Below, in pieces: positions 9,184 through 25,352 of a stretch of 64,000 nt of DNA. The DNA is from Erythrobacter sp. QSSC1-22B (lineage in GTDB: Bacteria; Pseudomonadota; Alphaproteobacteria; Sphingomonadales; Sphingomonadaceae). Both the position numbers and the translations under genes were made by a program. The notes beneath the pieces are model-generated. The model did not search any database. It was not told where the DNA came from and saw nothing but the letters and a program-made list of their open reading frames with translations. The stretch spans positions 434,001-498,000 of the forward strand of contig NZ_LZRP01000001.1 of the NCBI RefSeq assembly GCF_001678665.1. Reading direction: 5' to 3'. Each line of letters begins with the position of its first letter. Position 1 is the first letter of the stretch.

Positions 9184-10383
9184 GTGGAACGGCACGGCAC
9201 GGCAGGCAGCGGCAAGGCGCGGGGGAGCGATCCCCTGCTCGCCGGACGTGCCCCTGCGCGCGCTCCGTTGCGCGATGCGGACGAGGCAGCGCGGCTCGGG
9301 GCCGAGCGGGTCGCCTTGCGCGCCGCCAGCCGCAATCGCCGCTCGGCGCGCGGCTCGCTGCTGCGCCGGCGCTTTGCGGCAGTGGGCGCGCTGACGATCG
9401 CCATCGCGGTTCCCGCGCTCGCTGCGCCGCTCGGTCTGGGCGATCTCACCGCACGCGCCTTCGGCATGAGCGACGAGAGCGCGCAATTGACCCCGATGCC
9501 CTTCGAACGCGCCGAAACCAACTTCCCCGGCTCGGCCTTCTACTATCTCGACGATGCCCCGGGGCCGACCTACGATCTCGACGATCTGCGCTCCCCCGCC
9601 GCGGTGCAAGGCGAGACCATCCGCTTTGCCCAGAGCAAGGATCCCGCGCTCGCCGCACGGGCGTTCCAGTCGGCGGGTTCGGCGGTGGACAAGGCCCGGG
9701 CGCTGCAATGCCTGTCGATGGCGGTCTATTACGAGGCGGCGAGCGAGAGCTACGACGGCCAGCGCGCCGTGGCGCAGGTGGTGCTGAACCGGGTGGGTCA
9801 TCCCGCCTATCCGGCCAGCGTCTGCGGCGTGGTGTTCCAGGGGTCGGAGCGCACCACCGGCTGCCAGTTCACCTTCACCTGCGATGGCAGCCTGGTGCGC
9901 CAACCCGCGCGCGCCAGCTGGGCGACAGCACAATCGGTGGCGCTCTCGGCGCTCTCGGGGCAGGTCTTCGCTCCCGTCGGGACCGCGACGCATTACCACA
10001 CCCATGCGGTGAACCCCTATTGGGCGCCGAGCCTCGACCTGATCGGTTCGATCGGCGCACATCGCTTCTATCGCTGGAAGGGCCGCGCGGGCCAGGTCGA
10101 TGCCTTCACCATGAACTATCGCGGCGGCGAGCCCTTCGCCGCGCCGCGCCCGCGCTCGGCGCAGGACACGGTGCTGGCTGCAGCCGACCCCTCCACCCCG
10201 CGTAGCTTCGCCACCCCGCCCGCGCCGAGCGAAGCCTTCGCGCCACCGCCGGGCGCCGGCCCGGTCGAGTCCGCACGCCCGGCCAAGGTCGACGATCGCC
10301 TCCCCGACAGCGGCGTCAAGGCGGAGTATCGCCGCAGCGGCCAGTGGATCAACGAGCCGGGCAAGGCCCCCGCGGCGCGTTAG
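9184..10383 (+). CDS. Cell wall hydrolase, SleB-type, membrane-anchored
   Basis: A 399-residue protein with a basic cytoplasmic N-terminus, one membrane segment at about 63-85, a linker, then a SleB-type hydrolase domain from about residue 170 to 300. The domain carries CLSMAVYYEAASES with candidate catalytic Glu184, GQRAVAQVVLNRV, and the two cysteine-containing loops (VCGVVFQGS, GCQFTFTCDG). The C-terminal 90 residues are Pro/Ala-rich. Non-spore-formers use such lytic transglycosylase-like enzymes for cell wall remodelling. GTG start with AGGAAA about nine bases upstream. It is divergent from the cobalamin operon. Confidence 0.8.
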   Translation: MERHGTAGSGKARGSDPLLAGRAPARAPLRDADEAARLGAERVALRAASRNRRSARGSLLRRRFAAVGALTIAIAVPALAAPLGLGDLTARAFGMSDESAQLTPMPFERAETNFPGSAFYYLDDAPGPTYDLDDLRSPAAVQGETIRFAQSKDPALAARAFQSAGSAVDKARALQCLSMAVYYEAASESYDGQRAVAQVVLNRVGHPAYPASVCGVVFQGSERTTGCQFTFTCDGSLVRQPARASWATAQSVALSALSGQVFAPVGTATHYHTHAVNPYWAPSLDLIGSIGAHRFYRWKGRAGQVDAFTMNYRGGEPFAAPRPRSAQDTVLAAADPSTPRSFATPPAPSEAFAPPPGAGPVESARPAKVDDRLPDSGVKAEYRRSGQWINEPGKAPAAR

Positions 10384-10476
10384 GCGGGACGTTCACACCT
10401 TGGAAACCGTCCTTCCGAAGATTGTTTTAGGAAGAGGCGCTTAGATCATCGGCAAGCCTCCAGGAGACTTGTCCCG

Positions 10477-10818
10477 ATGTCGTTCCATTTCGCCGCTGCC
10501 CGCTCGGTCGCGCATTCGCCGATCGCCCGCGCGCTGGCCAGGAAGGCGCTGGGCCGCGCCGCCAACGACAACCCCTGCGGCGAGGCCGATCCGACCGAGG
10601 CGCTCGGTGGTCAGGACCTGCTGCTCAAAGCCGCACTGCGCCATTTCGGCGAGCACGGGCTGGGCGCCGCGCGCGAGGCCCGCAAGCACGCCGAGCGCGC
10701 CTTCTTCACCGGCGACAGCCAGAGCTACCGCTGGTGGCTGGGCGTCTGCCGCGCGCTCGACCGGCGCCTCGCTGCCGAGCTCGACCGTGCCACCGCAGGG
10801 ACAACGCTGATCGGCTGA
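10477..10818 (+). CDS. Hypothetical small protein
   Basis: A 113-residue soluble, Ala/Arg-rich protein of unknown function. The segment GRAANDNPCG at about 27-36 recalls an Ala-Asn-Asp-Asn motif seen in several small alphaproteobacterial proteins. A helical region follows (LLLKAALRHFGEHGLGAAREA) with aromatic RWWLGVC near residue 88. ATG start has AGGAG about 12 bases upstream. There is no signal peptide or membrane segment. Monocistronic by spacing. Confidence 0.6.
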   Translation: MSFHFAAARSVAHSPIARALARKALGRAANDNPCGEADPTEALGGQDLLLKAALRHFGEHGLGAAREARKHAERAFFTGDSQSYRWWLGVCRALDRRLAAELDRATAGTTLIG

Positions 10819-10956
10819 GCCGCTTCGACCGGTAACCGGGGAGCGGGAACAGGGCAGCGCAGCCCCGTGTCCAGAGCTCCGGCTGTCCGGATGTCCCGCA
10901 GACGGCGGGTAAAAGGTCTACTCCGGTCTTAACCAAATAAAGACGGCTGCGCGCCT

Positions 10957-14687
<3,731 letters not shown>

Positions 14688-14691
<4 letters not shown>

Positions 14692-15578
14692 GCATCCTTG
14701 TAAACAAAGACACCAAGGTCATCACGCAGGGCATGACCGGCGAGACCGGCACGTTCCACACCGAGCAGGCGCTCGCCTATGGCACGCAGATGGTTGCGGG
14801 CGTGACCCCCGGCAAAGGCGGCACCAAGCATATCGGCCTGCCCAATTTCAACACCGTCAAGGAAGCCCGCGCCGAGACCGGCGCGACCGCGACCTGCATC
14901 TATGTCCCGCCGCCCTTCGCCGCCGACGCGATCTGCGAGGCGATCGACGCCGAGATGGAACTGATCGTGTGCATCACCGAGGGCATCCCGGTGCTCGACA
15001 TGGTCAAGGTCAGGGCCGCGCTCGAAGGCACCAAGTCGCGGCTGATCGGCCCCAACTGCCCCGGCGTGCTGACGCCCGGCGAGTGCAAGATCGGCATCAT
15101 GCCCGGCTCGATCTTCCAGAAGGGTTCGGTCGGCGTGGTAAGCCGCTCGGGAACGCTGACCTATGAGGCAGTCCACCAGACCACCATGGTCGGCCTCGGC
15201 CAGACCACAGCGGTCGGGATCGGCGGCGATCCCGTCAACGGCACGAATTTCATCGACGTGCTCGACCTGTTCCTCGACGACGATGCCACCAAGTCGATCA
15301 TCATGATCGGCGAAATCGGCGGCAGCGCGGAAGAGGAAGCGGCCGAATTCATCAAGCAGGAAGCCGCCAAGGGCCGCCGCAAGCCGATGGTCGGTTTCAT
15401 CGCCGGTCGCACCGCGCCTCCGGGCCGCCGCATGGGTCATGCCGGGGCGATCGTCTCGGGTGGTCAGGGCGGCGCCGACGACAAGATCGCGGCGATGGAG
15501 GCCGCGGGCATCCGCGTCTCCCCCTCGCCCAGCGAGCTGGGCACCACGCTCGACGCGATGCTCAAGGAACTCGCCTGA
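14688..15578 (+). CDS. sucD: Succinyl-CoA ligase (ADP-forming) subunit alpha
   Basis: Catalyses succinyl-CoA + ADP/GDP + Pi to succinate + CoA + NTP with the beta subunit. 296 residues; CoA-binding N-terminal Rossmann domain, and the phosphorylated active-site His251 in [14 protein letters not shown]. Starts with TTG, preceded by GGAG about eight bases upstream, and overlaps the previous stop as TTGA. The partner sucC is not next to it in this window, which is unusual since the two usually form a pair. A strong hairpin separates it from sucA. Confidence 0.95.
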
Positions 15579-15583
15579 CGCGG

Positions 15584-15619
15584 GGCGCGGACGGCCCGGT
15601 TTTCGGGACCGTCCGCGCC
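15584..15619 (+). promoter_or_regulatory. Strong GC-rich hairpin between sucD and sucA
   Basis: Stem of 11 bp (15584-15594 with 15609-15619) continued by 4 bp (15595-15598 with 15604-15607) across one bulged A, with a 5-base loop. It starts 6 bases after the sucD stop. No T-run follows, so it is either a weak or Rho-assisted attenuator or an mRNA-stabilising end. Confidence 0.55.
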
Positions 15620-15675
15620 GCCCGGGCATTGCCCCTATAATGCCGTCATGACGATCGGTGCGAAAGGTGACCCTC

Positions 15676-18528
<2,853 letters not shown>

Positions 18529-18539
18529 GGAACACTATC

Positions 18540-19817
<1,278 letters not shown>

Positions 19818-19830
19818 TATGACAGGAACC

Positions 19831-20175
19831 ATGATCGACAGGCTGGCAAGGCCCCTGGCCCTTCTGCTGCTCGCCGGAGCGCTTTCCGGATGCGATGCGG
19901 CGACGCAGATCGCCGGGGAGGCGGTCGAAGGCGAGGTTCGCAATGTCGTCGCTGCGCAGTGCGAGCAGGTGGCACAGAATATGGGTGTAGTGGCCGCCAG
20001 GGTTTCCGAAGTCTGCCAGTGCAGTGCGGATACTTTCATGGCCGATCCCGACCTCACGCTCGAGGATGCGACACCTGCGAACGTGGAAGGCATCGTGAAT
20101 GCCTGCGCCGCAAGCACGCGCGAAACGAACGCAGATTCTACAGAGACATTGCCCGCGGAGAAAATCGGTGGCTGA
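19831..20175 (+). CDS. Hypothetical lipoprotein between odhB and lpd
   Basis: A 114-residue predicted lipoprotein: signal LALLLLAGALSGC with lipidation at Cys21. The mature part has cysteines in AQCEQVAQ, VCQCSADTF and NACAAS, four in addition to the lipid Cys, spaced like a small disulphide-bonded domain. No family recognised. ATG 19831 is preceded by AGGAA at proper distance; ATG 19819 is an alternative. It overlaps lpd by 8 bases, so it is translated with the dehydrogenase genes. Nothing in the sequence links it to catalysis. Confidence 0.65.
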   Translation: MIDRLARPLALLLLAGALSGCDAATQIAGEAVEGEVRNVVAAQCEQVAQNMGVVAARVSEVCQCSADTFMADPDLTLEDATPANVEGIVNACAASTRETNADSTETLPAEKIGG

Positions 20176-21586
20176 CCACAAATACGATTACGACGTCCTG
20201 ATCATCGGCTCCGGACCGGGCGGCTATGTCGCCGCGATCCGCGCGGCGCAACTCGGGCTCAAGACCGCCTGCGTGGAAGGCCGCGAGACGCTGGGCGGAA
20301 CCTGCCTCAACGTCGGCTGCATCCCCTCCAAGGCGATGCTCCACGCGAGCGAGTTCTTCGACGTGGCTGCGAACGGCACGATGGCGTCGATGGGCGTGGA
20401 GGTCACCCCCAAGCTCAACCTCGACACCATGCACGCCCAGCGCCGCGACGCGGTGACCTCGCTCACCGGCGGGATCGAGTTCCTGTTCAAGAAGAACAAG
20501 ATCGACTGGAAGAAGGGCTTCGCCACCTTCCAGGACGCACACACCGTCAAGATCGGCGACGAAACGGTCACCGCCAAGGATATCGTCATCGCCACCGGCT
20601 CGTCCGTGACGCCGCTGCCCGGTGTCGAGGTCGACAACGACAAGGGTGTGGTGGTGGACTCAACCGGCGCGCTCGAACTCGCGCAGGTCCCCAAGAAGAT
20701 GGTCGTGATCGGCGGCGGTGTGATCGGGCTCGAACTGGGTTCGGTCTGGCGCCGGCTGGGTGCCGAGGTGGTCTGCGTGGAATTCCTCGACGAAATCCTG
20801 CCCGGGCTGGATGGCGATATCCGCAAGGAATCACGCAAGATTTTCAAGAAGCAGGGCATCGATTTCAAGCTGTCGAGCAAGGTCACCGGAGTTACGGTGA
20901 AGGGCAAGACCGCCACGCTCACGCTCGAGCCCTCCGGGGGCGGCGAGCCCGAGACGATGGAAGCCGATTGCGTGCTGGTTTCGATCGGGCGTAGGCCCAA
21001 CACCGAGGGCCTCGGTCTCGAGGCGATCGGGCTCGAGACCAACAAGCGCGGCCAGATCGAGATCGACCATGAGTTCCGCACCGTGGTTGAGGGTGTCTGG
21101 GCGATCGGCGATGTCGTCCCCGGCCCGATGCTGGCGCACAAGGCCGAGGACGAGGGCATCGCGGTAGCGGAGAACCTCGCCGGCCAGACAGGGATCGTGA
21201 ACCACGCGCTGATCCCCAACGTCGTCTACACCTGGCCCGAAATCGCCGGTGTCGGCCTCACCACCGAGGAGGCGATTGAGAAGATGGGCGGCGACAAGAG
21301 CAAGATTAAGGTCGGGAAATTCCCGATGATGGCCAATAGCCGCGCCAAGACCAATCACGAGCCCGACGGCCTGGTGAAGATCATCGCGGAGGCCGAAAGC
21401 GACCGGGTGCTGGGCGTCTGGGCGATCGCCAGCGTTGCGGGCACGATGATCCAGCAGGCCACACAGGCGATGGAATTCGGCGCGACCAGCGAGGATATCG
21501 CCTACACCTGTCATGCTCACCCGACGCATTCGGAAGCGATCAAGGAAGCGGCCATGGCCGTACAGGGCAAGCCGATTCACATTTGA
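20168..21586 (+). CDS. lpd: Dihydrolipoyl dehydrogenase (E3)
   Basis: Reoxidises dihydrolipoamide of 2-oxoacid dehydrogenase complexes with FAD and NAD. 472 residues. FAD-binding GSGPGGYVAA at about 14-23, redox cysteines Cys46 and Cys51 in GGTCLNVGCIPSK, NAD-binding GGGVIGLELGSVW in the middle, and the C-terminal HAHPTHSEAIKEA with the catalytic His-Glu pair. GTG start at 20168 has GGAG seven bases upstream and overlaps the lipoprotein gene. Its place after sucA-odhB suggests it is the E3 of 2-oxoglutarate dehydrogenase. Confidence 0.95.
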   Translation: MADHKYDYDVLIIGSGPGGYVAAIRAAQLGLKTACVEGRETLGGTCLNVGCIPSKAMLHASEFFDVAANGTMASMGVEVTPKLNLDTMHAQRRDAVTSLTGGIEFLFKKNKIDWKKGFATFQDAHTVKIGDETVTAKDIVIATGSSVTPLPGVEVDNDKGVVVDSTGALELAQVPKKMVVIGGGVIGLELGSVWRRLGAEVVCVEFLDEILPGLDGDIRKESRKIFKKQGIDFKLSSKVTGVTVKGKTATLTLEPSGGGEPETMEADCVLVSIGRRPNTEGLGLEAIGLETNKRGQIEIDHEFRTVVEGVWAIGDVVPGPMLAHKAEDEGIAVAENLAGQTGIVNHALIPNVVYTWPEIAGVGLTTEEAIEKMGGDKSKIKVGKFPMMANSRAKTNHEPDGLVKIIAEAESDRVLGVWAIASVAGTMIQQATQAMEFGATSEDIAYTCHAHPTHSEAIKEAAMAVQGKPIHI

Positions 21587-21627
21587 TCGACCTGCCCGCC
21601 TAGACGGGCGGAAAAGGAGCGAGCGGC

Positions 21628-22974
21628 ATGGCCTATCCGACACTGACCGACAAACCCGGTGCGCTGGAAACGGCTGCGGCGATCCGAGCGGGCGAGCTGT
21701 CGCCGCGCGAGGCGGTTGGGCACGCTATCGCCCGGATCGAGAAGCTCGACGCCAAGGTCAACGCCGTGGTGGTGTGCGATTTCGATCGCGCCCGCGAAGC
21801 GGCCAGCGCGCTCGATGGCCAGGCCCCGCGCGAGGACCAGCCGCTGTTCGGCGTTCCAATGACCATCAAGGAAAGCTTCGACATCGCGGGACTGCCCAGC
21901 AGCTGGGGCCACGAGCGCTACGCCGGCAACATCGCCAGCCGCGATGCCGAGGTGGTGCAGCGGCTGAAGCGCGCGGGCGCGCTCTTCCTCGGCAAGACCA
22001 ACATTCCTCCTGATCTGGCCGACTGGCAGTCGAACAACCCGGTCTATGGCCGCACCAGCAACCCGCACGATCCCGCGCGCTCGCCCGGCGGCTCCTCGGG
22101 CGGCGCGGCGGCGGCGGTGGCAAGCGGCATGGTGCCTTGCGAATTTGGCAGCGATATCGGCGGTTCGATCCGCGTGCCTGCGCATTTCTGCGGCGTCTGG
22201 GGCCACAAGGCCAGCTGGGGCCTGATCAGCCTGCGCGGGCATTACCACCCTTCGCTCTCCAGCAGCCCGGGTTTCTCCGGCGCGCATGATGGCCCGCTCG
22301 GGGTCGTCGGGCCACTGGCGCGCAATGGAGAAGATCTCGAGGCGCTGGTCCGGATCACCACCGAGCGGCCGCTCGCGTCACGTTGCAAGCCGCTGCGCGA
22401 ATGCCGCATGCTGTTGCTGCTCGATCATCCGGCAAGCCCAGTGGATGTTTCGGTGCGCGCGCCGATCGAGGCGGCGGCGAAGGAACTGGAGCAGGCCGGC
22501 ATCCGGCTCGACCGGTCGAGCGAGCTGGTCCCCGATCTGGCGCGCCAGCATGGCGACTATATGAAGACGCTCAACATCGCGATGGCGCGCGGCGCTGCTT
22601 CGCCCGATGGCAAGCGCGCGAGCGCCAGCGACTGGTTCGCCCTGCTCGATGCGCAGGCGGTCAATGCAGCGGCATGGAACGCGGTGTTCGAGCGCTATGA
22701 TTTCGTGCTCGCCCCGCCCGCACCGACGCTGGCCTTCAGCCACCGCGACGAAGCCTATTTCCAGGGCGCCGAGACGATCGACGGCACCAGTCGGCGCGCG
22801 GCTGATGGGCTGGCCTGGGCGGGCCTTGCCACTTTCCCCAACCTGCCCGCCACCGTCCTTCCGGTGGGCGAGAGCGCGGGCCTGCCCTGCGGCATGCAGG
22901 TCATCGGGCCCGCATGGGGCGATCTCGACTGCATCGCCGCCGCGCGTGGCATCGGCCAGATACTGCACGGTTAG
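21628..22974 (+). CDS. Amidase signature family hydrolase
   Basis: A 448-residue amidase-signature enzyme. The Ser-cisSer-Lys triad is complete: Lys81 (PMTIKESFD), cis-Ser156 in GGSSGG and nucleophile Ser180 in GSDIGGSIR, with the 24-residue spacing seen in fatty acid amide hydrolase. It hydrolyses an amide bond, substrate unknown; the absence of gatB/gatC neighbours argues against a GatA role. ATG start 41 bases after lpd with GGAG upstream; it may read through from the TCA operon or have its own promoter. The PepSY gene begins 8 bases after its stop. Confidence 0.85.
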   Translation: MAYPTLTDKPGALETAAAIRAGELSPREAVGHAIARIEKLDAKVNAVVVCDFDRAREAASALDGQAPREDQPLFGVPMTIKESFDIAGLPSSWGHERYAGNIASRDAEVVQRLKRAGALFLGKTNIPPDLADWQSNNPVYGRTSNPHDPARSPGGSSGGAAAAVASGMVPCEFGSDIGGSIRVPAHFCGVWGHKASWGLISLRGHYHPSLSSSPGFSGAHDGPLGVVGPLARNGEDLEALVRITTERPLASRCKPLRECRMLLLLDHPASPVDVSVRAPIEAAAKELEQAGIRLDRSSELVPDLARQHGDYMKTLNIAMARGAASPDGKRASASDWFALLDAQAVNAAAWNAVFERYDFVLAPPAPTLAFSHRDEAYFQGAETIDGTSRRAADGLAWAGLATFPNLPATVLPVGESAGLPCGMQVIGPAWGDLDCIAAARGIGQILHG

Positions 22975-22982
22975 GGTCTGCG

Positions 22983-23678
22983 ATGAACGCCAAACTCATG
23001 CAGCGCTTCGCCCGCTGGCACATCTGGCTCGGCTGGGGAATCGCGGTCCCCTTGGTGATGTGGACGCTGACCGGGCTGGTCATGGTTGCCCGCCCGATCG
23101 AGGAAGTGCGCGGCGAGCACCTGCGGCTGCCGGTCGAGGAGCAGGCGCTGCCATCCGACGTCCAGATCGCGGTCGCGCTGCCGGCCGATACCACCCGCCC
23201 GGTCAGATCGGTCACTACGCAGGTCGAACGCCGGACCACCGTCACCCGGATCACCTATCTCGACGGCAGTAGCGAGCGCTTCCGCGCCGATGGCAGCGCG
23301 ATGGCGCGGCTGACCGATGTCGAGGCGCGGCTGCTGGTGGCCGAGCGGATCGTCGGCGGCAAGGCCGTCGCTGCGGTGACGCGGTTCGAGGCGGATGAGA
23401 CGCCGTTCGATTTCCGCCGCGAGCTCCCTGTCTGGCAGGTCGCTCTTGAGGACGGAACGCATGTCTACGTCGGCACCGAGAGCGGCGAGATCGAGGCGGT
23501 GCGCACGCGGTTCTGGCGGGTGTTCGACCTGATGTGGGGCCTCCATATCATGGATCTGGAAGCCCGCGAGGACACCAGCCATCCGGTGCTGATCCTGTTC
23601 GCAGCGCTGGCACTGCTCGGCACGCTCATCGGGACGGCGCTGCTGTTCCGTCGGCGCCGGAGCAGGCCCGTTTCGTGA
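22983..23678 (+). CDS. PepSY-domain membrane protein
   Basis: A 231-residue protein with an N-terminal membrane helix (about 13-36), a periplasmic region of about 165 residues and a C-terminal helix at about 204-222 followed by RRRRS. The start RFARWHIWLGWGIAVPLVMWTLTGL and the closing WGLHIMDLEAREDTSHPVLI are typical of PepSY-TM proteins, which are often linked to iron reduction or siderophore systems. It is shorter than the usual four-helix form. No iron gene is adjacent. It sits between an amidase and a TRIC-like protein with short gaps. Confidence 0.7.
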   Translation: MNAKLMQRFARWHIWLGWGIAVPLVMWTLTGLVMVARPIEEVRGEHLRLPVEEQALPSDVQIAVALPADTTRPVRSVTTQVERRTTVTRITYLDGSSERFRADGSAMARLTDVEARLLVAERIVGGKAVAAVTRFEADETPFDFRRELPVWQVALEDGTHVYVGTESGEIEAVRTRFWRVFDLMWGLHIMDLEAREDTSHPVLILFAALALLGTLIGTALLFRRRRSRPVS

Positions 23679-23688
23679 GTCCGCGCAC

Positions 23689-24324
23689 ATGAACGCCGAA
23701 ATCCTCACTCCCGTGCTCGACTGGCTTGACCTGATCGGGATCGGCATCTTCGCGCTGACAGGCGCGCTGGTCGCGGCCCGCGAACAGCAGACTTTCGTCA
23801 CCATGGCGTTCTTCGCGCTGGTGACGGGTGTCGGGGGCGGCACGGTGCGCGATCTCCTGATCGGCGCACCGGTGTTCTGGATCGGTCACCCTTGGGTCGC
23901 GGCGGTGTGCCTCGCGACCGCGCTGCTCACCTGGTTCACCCCGACGCGCTGGTGGGATGGCAAGCTGCTCGATTTCGCCGACGGGCTCGGGCTGACGGCC
24001 TATGCGGTAATCGGCGCGGCCAAGGCGCTGAGCTATGGCGTTCCGCCAATCCCGGCGATCCTGATGGGGGTGGTGACCGGCACGGTGGGCGGGATCATCC
24101 GCGACATGATCGCGGGGCGCCCTTCGATCATCATGCGCCCCGAGCTTTACGTGACCGCAGCCGCACTGTCTGCCGCGCTCGCCGTGGTAGGCGAGCTGAT
24201 CGCGATCCAGCGCGAGTGGGTCTGGATCGGGGCGGTAACTGCGGGCTACACCCTGCGCTCGGCGGCGATCCACTGGAAATTGTCGCTGCCCGCCTATCGT
24301 GACCCGCTGGTGCGCAAGGAATAG
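23689..24324 (+). CDS. TRIC/UPF0126 family membrane protein (YicG-like cation channel)
   Basis: A 211-residue protein with about seven hydrophobic helices arranged as two repeats, each containing the family signature: TGVGGGTVRDLLIG in the first and TGTVGGIIRDMIAG in the second. Structures of bacterial TRIC relatives show trimeric monovalent-cation channels; YicG in E. coli has been linked to glycine uptake, so transport of an ion or small solute is likely but unspecified. ATG start 10 bases after the PepSY gene, so probably one transcript. It converges with the repeat-protein gene 3 bases away. Confidence 0.8.
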   Translation: MNAEILTPVLDWLDLIGIGIFALTGALVAAREQQTFVTMAFFALVTGVGGGTVRDLLIGAPVFWIGHPWVAAVCLATALLTWFTPTRWWDGKLLDFADGLGLTAYAVIGAAKALSYGVPPIPAILMGVVTGTVGGIIRDMIAGRPSIIMRPELYVTAAALSAALAVVGELIAIQREWVWIGAVTAGYTLRSAAIHWKLSLPAYRDPLVRKE

Positions 24325-24327
24325 CGA

Positions 24328-25224
24328 CTAAGAGCCGGGGTATCCGGTACCGATCTCGTCCTGTTCGAGATCGCCGGGCAGCGGACCACCGGGATAGGCC
24401 GGGAGGGGCCCTTCGGATGTCGCCGCAGCGGGGCGTGCGGGCTGCGCATCGACATTCGCCCATGCCGAACGATAGCTGTCGTCGTCGTATTGCCGATCGT
24501 CGCTGCCGGGAGCGGCATAGGCAGGCGCGCTGCTGCTCGCCTCATAGGGGGAGTTACCATAACCGGCAGTGCCGCTGCCGAGATCGATCGCCTGGATGCG
24601 GCCATCGGCGCCGATCGAGCAGCTGAAGCCAGCGCCATCGTAGAGCCGACCGGTAACGCGCCAGCCCGAGGCGTCGCGATTCACCGAATCGACGCTCTCG
24701 ACGCGGGTGTCGCGCTCGATACTCTCGACGCACATCGAAACCGCGCGATCGAGCCCGCCGGTGTCGGCGCTGCGATAGGAGGAATTCTGCGCCGGATATC
24801 GGGCGTCCGGATAGCGGGAATCGGGGTAACGGGAGTCGGGGTAACGGGAGTCGGGGTAACGGGAGTCGGGGTAGCGGGAGTCGGGGTAGCGCGTCTGGCG
24901 CTCGTTGCCGCGGTTTGCCGCACTCGCGACTGCGGCGATCGCGCCGAGGATCAGCACTCCGGTGACGATATCGCCGGCATCGACGCCGCCACGCCCGTGG
25001 CGCCGGTCATAACGGCGGTCGTACCGACGATCATAACGCCGGTCGTGGCGATAGGTGCGGTATTGCTGGTAGGTCTGGCCCTCGCCTGCATCCCAGGCCA
25101 ACTGGGAAGCGATGGCGCTGCGGCTGCTGGAAGCAGGCAAATCGGCTGCCAACACAGGCGCGGCGGTCAGCGAAAGCGCCGCCAGCATGGCGGGAGCAGC
25201 GGCAAGGCGGGCAAATCTGATCAT
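24328..25224 (-). CDS. Exported repeat protein A (RYPDS repeats), unknown function
   Basis: A 298-residue protein. Signal peptide at 1-26 (ending VLAADLP), basic RRYDRRYD repeats near 62-76, a short hydrophobic glycine-rich stretch (GVLILGAIAAVASAANRG), then five tandem RYPDS units plus a variant, and a C-terminal domain with two cysteines (AVSMCVES, GFSCSIGADGRIQAIDLG). The layout matches the gene at 25353-25952: signal, RRYD-rich segment, hydrophobic segment, 5-residue repeats, Cys-containing domain ending in an IQ-type strand. So the two are paralogues. Probably envelope-located. I recognise no function. Confidence 0.75.
   Translation of the reverse strand: MIRFARLAAAPAMLAALSLTAAPVLAADLPASSSRSAIASQLAWDAGEGQTYQQYRTYRHDRRYDRRYDRRYDRRHGRGGVDAGDIVTGVLILGAIAAVASAANRGNERQTRYPDSRYPDSRYPDSRYPDSRYPDSRYPDARYPAQNSSYRSADTGGLDRAVSMCVESIERDTRVESVDSVNRDASGWRVTGRLYDGAGFSCSIGADGRIQAIDLGSGTAGYGNSPYEASSSAPAYAAPGSDDRQYDDDSYRSAWANVDAQPARPAAATSEGPLPAYPGGPLPGDLEQDEIGTGYPGS
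24796..24885 (-). repeat. Six tandem 15-bp units coding RYPDS
   Basis: Near-identical 15-bp units phased at 24796, 24811, 24826, 24841, 24856 and 24871. Each encodes Tyr-Pro-Asp-Ser/Ala-Arg on the minus strand, so copy-number changes keep the frame. Confidence 0.9.
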
Positions 25225-25281
25225 ATCATGGTCCCCATGCGGTCCGCCCCACTCCGGAGCCGCGAAAGTCTGGTCGATGAG

Positions 25282-25311
25282 CTAGGCGGTCCAGGCTATA
25301 TCGAGCCTGAA
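25282..25311 (-). promoter_or_regulatory. Bipartite element upstream of repeat protein A
   Basis: Minus strand reads TTCAGGCTCG, 14 bases, GCCTAG, ending 57 bases before the start codon. The identical 10-mer and 6-mer with the same 14-base gap precede the paralogue (26007-26036) at nearly the same distance. Candidate promoter or shared operator. Confidence 0.55.
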
Positions 25312-25352
25312 CCGCCCTCGTGGGAACTCATTCAGCGTATTCGAGCCCTGAC

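Noticed and set aside
10403-10430. GGAAAC...GTTT upstream of the small protein at 10477 as an EcfG site
   Set aside because: The -35 has an extra base and the -10 is incomplete.
15636-15641. TATAAT as a sucA promoter
   Set aside because: No -35 at 16-18 bases upstream, which is inside a GC-rich hairpin.
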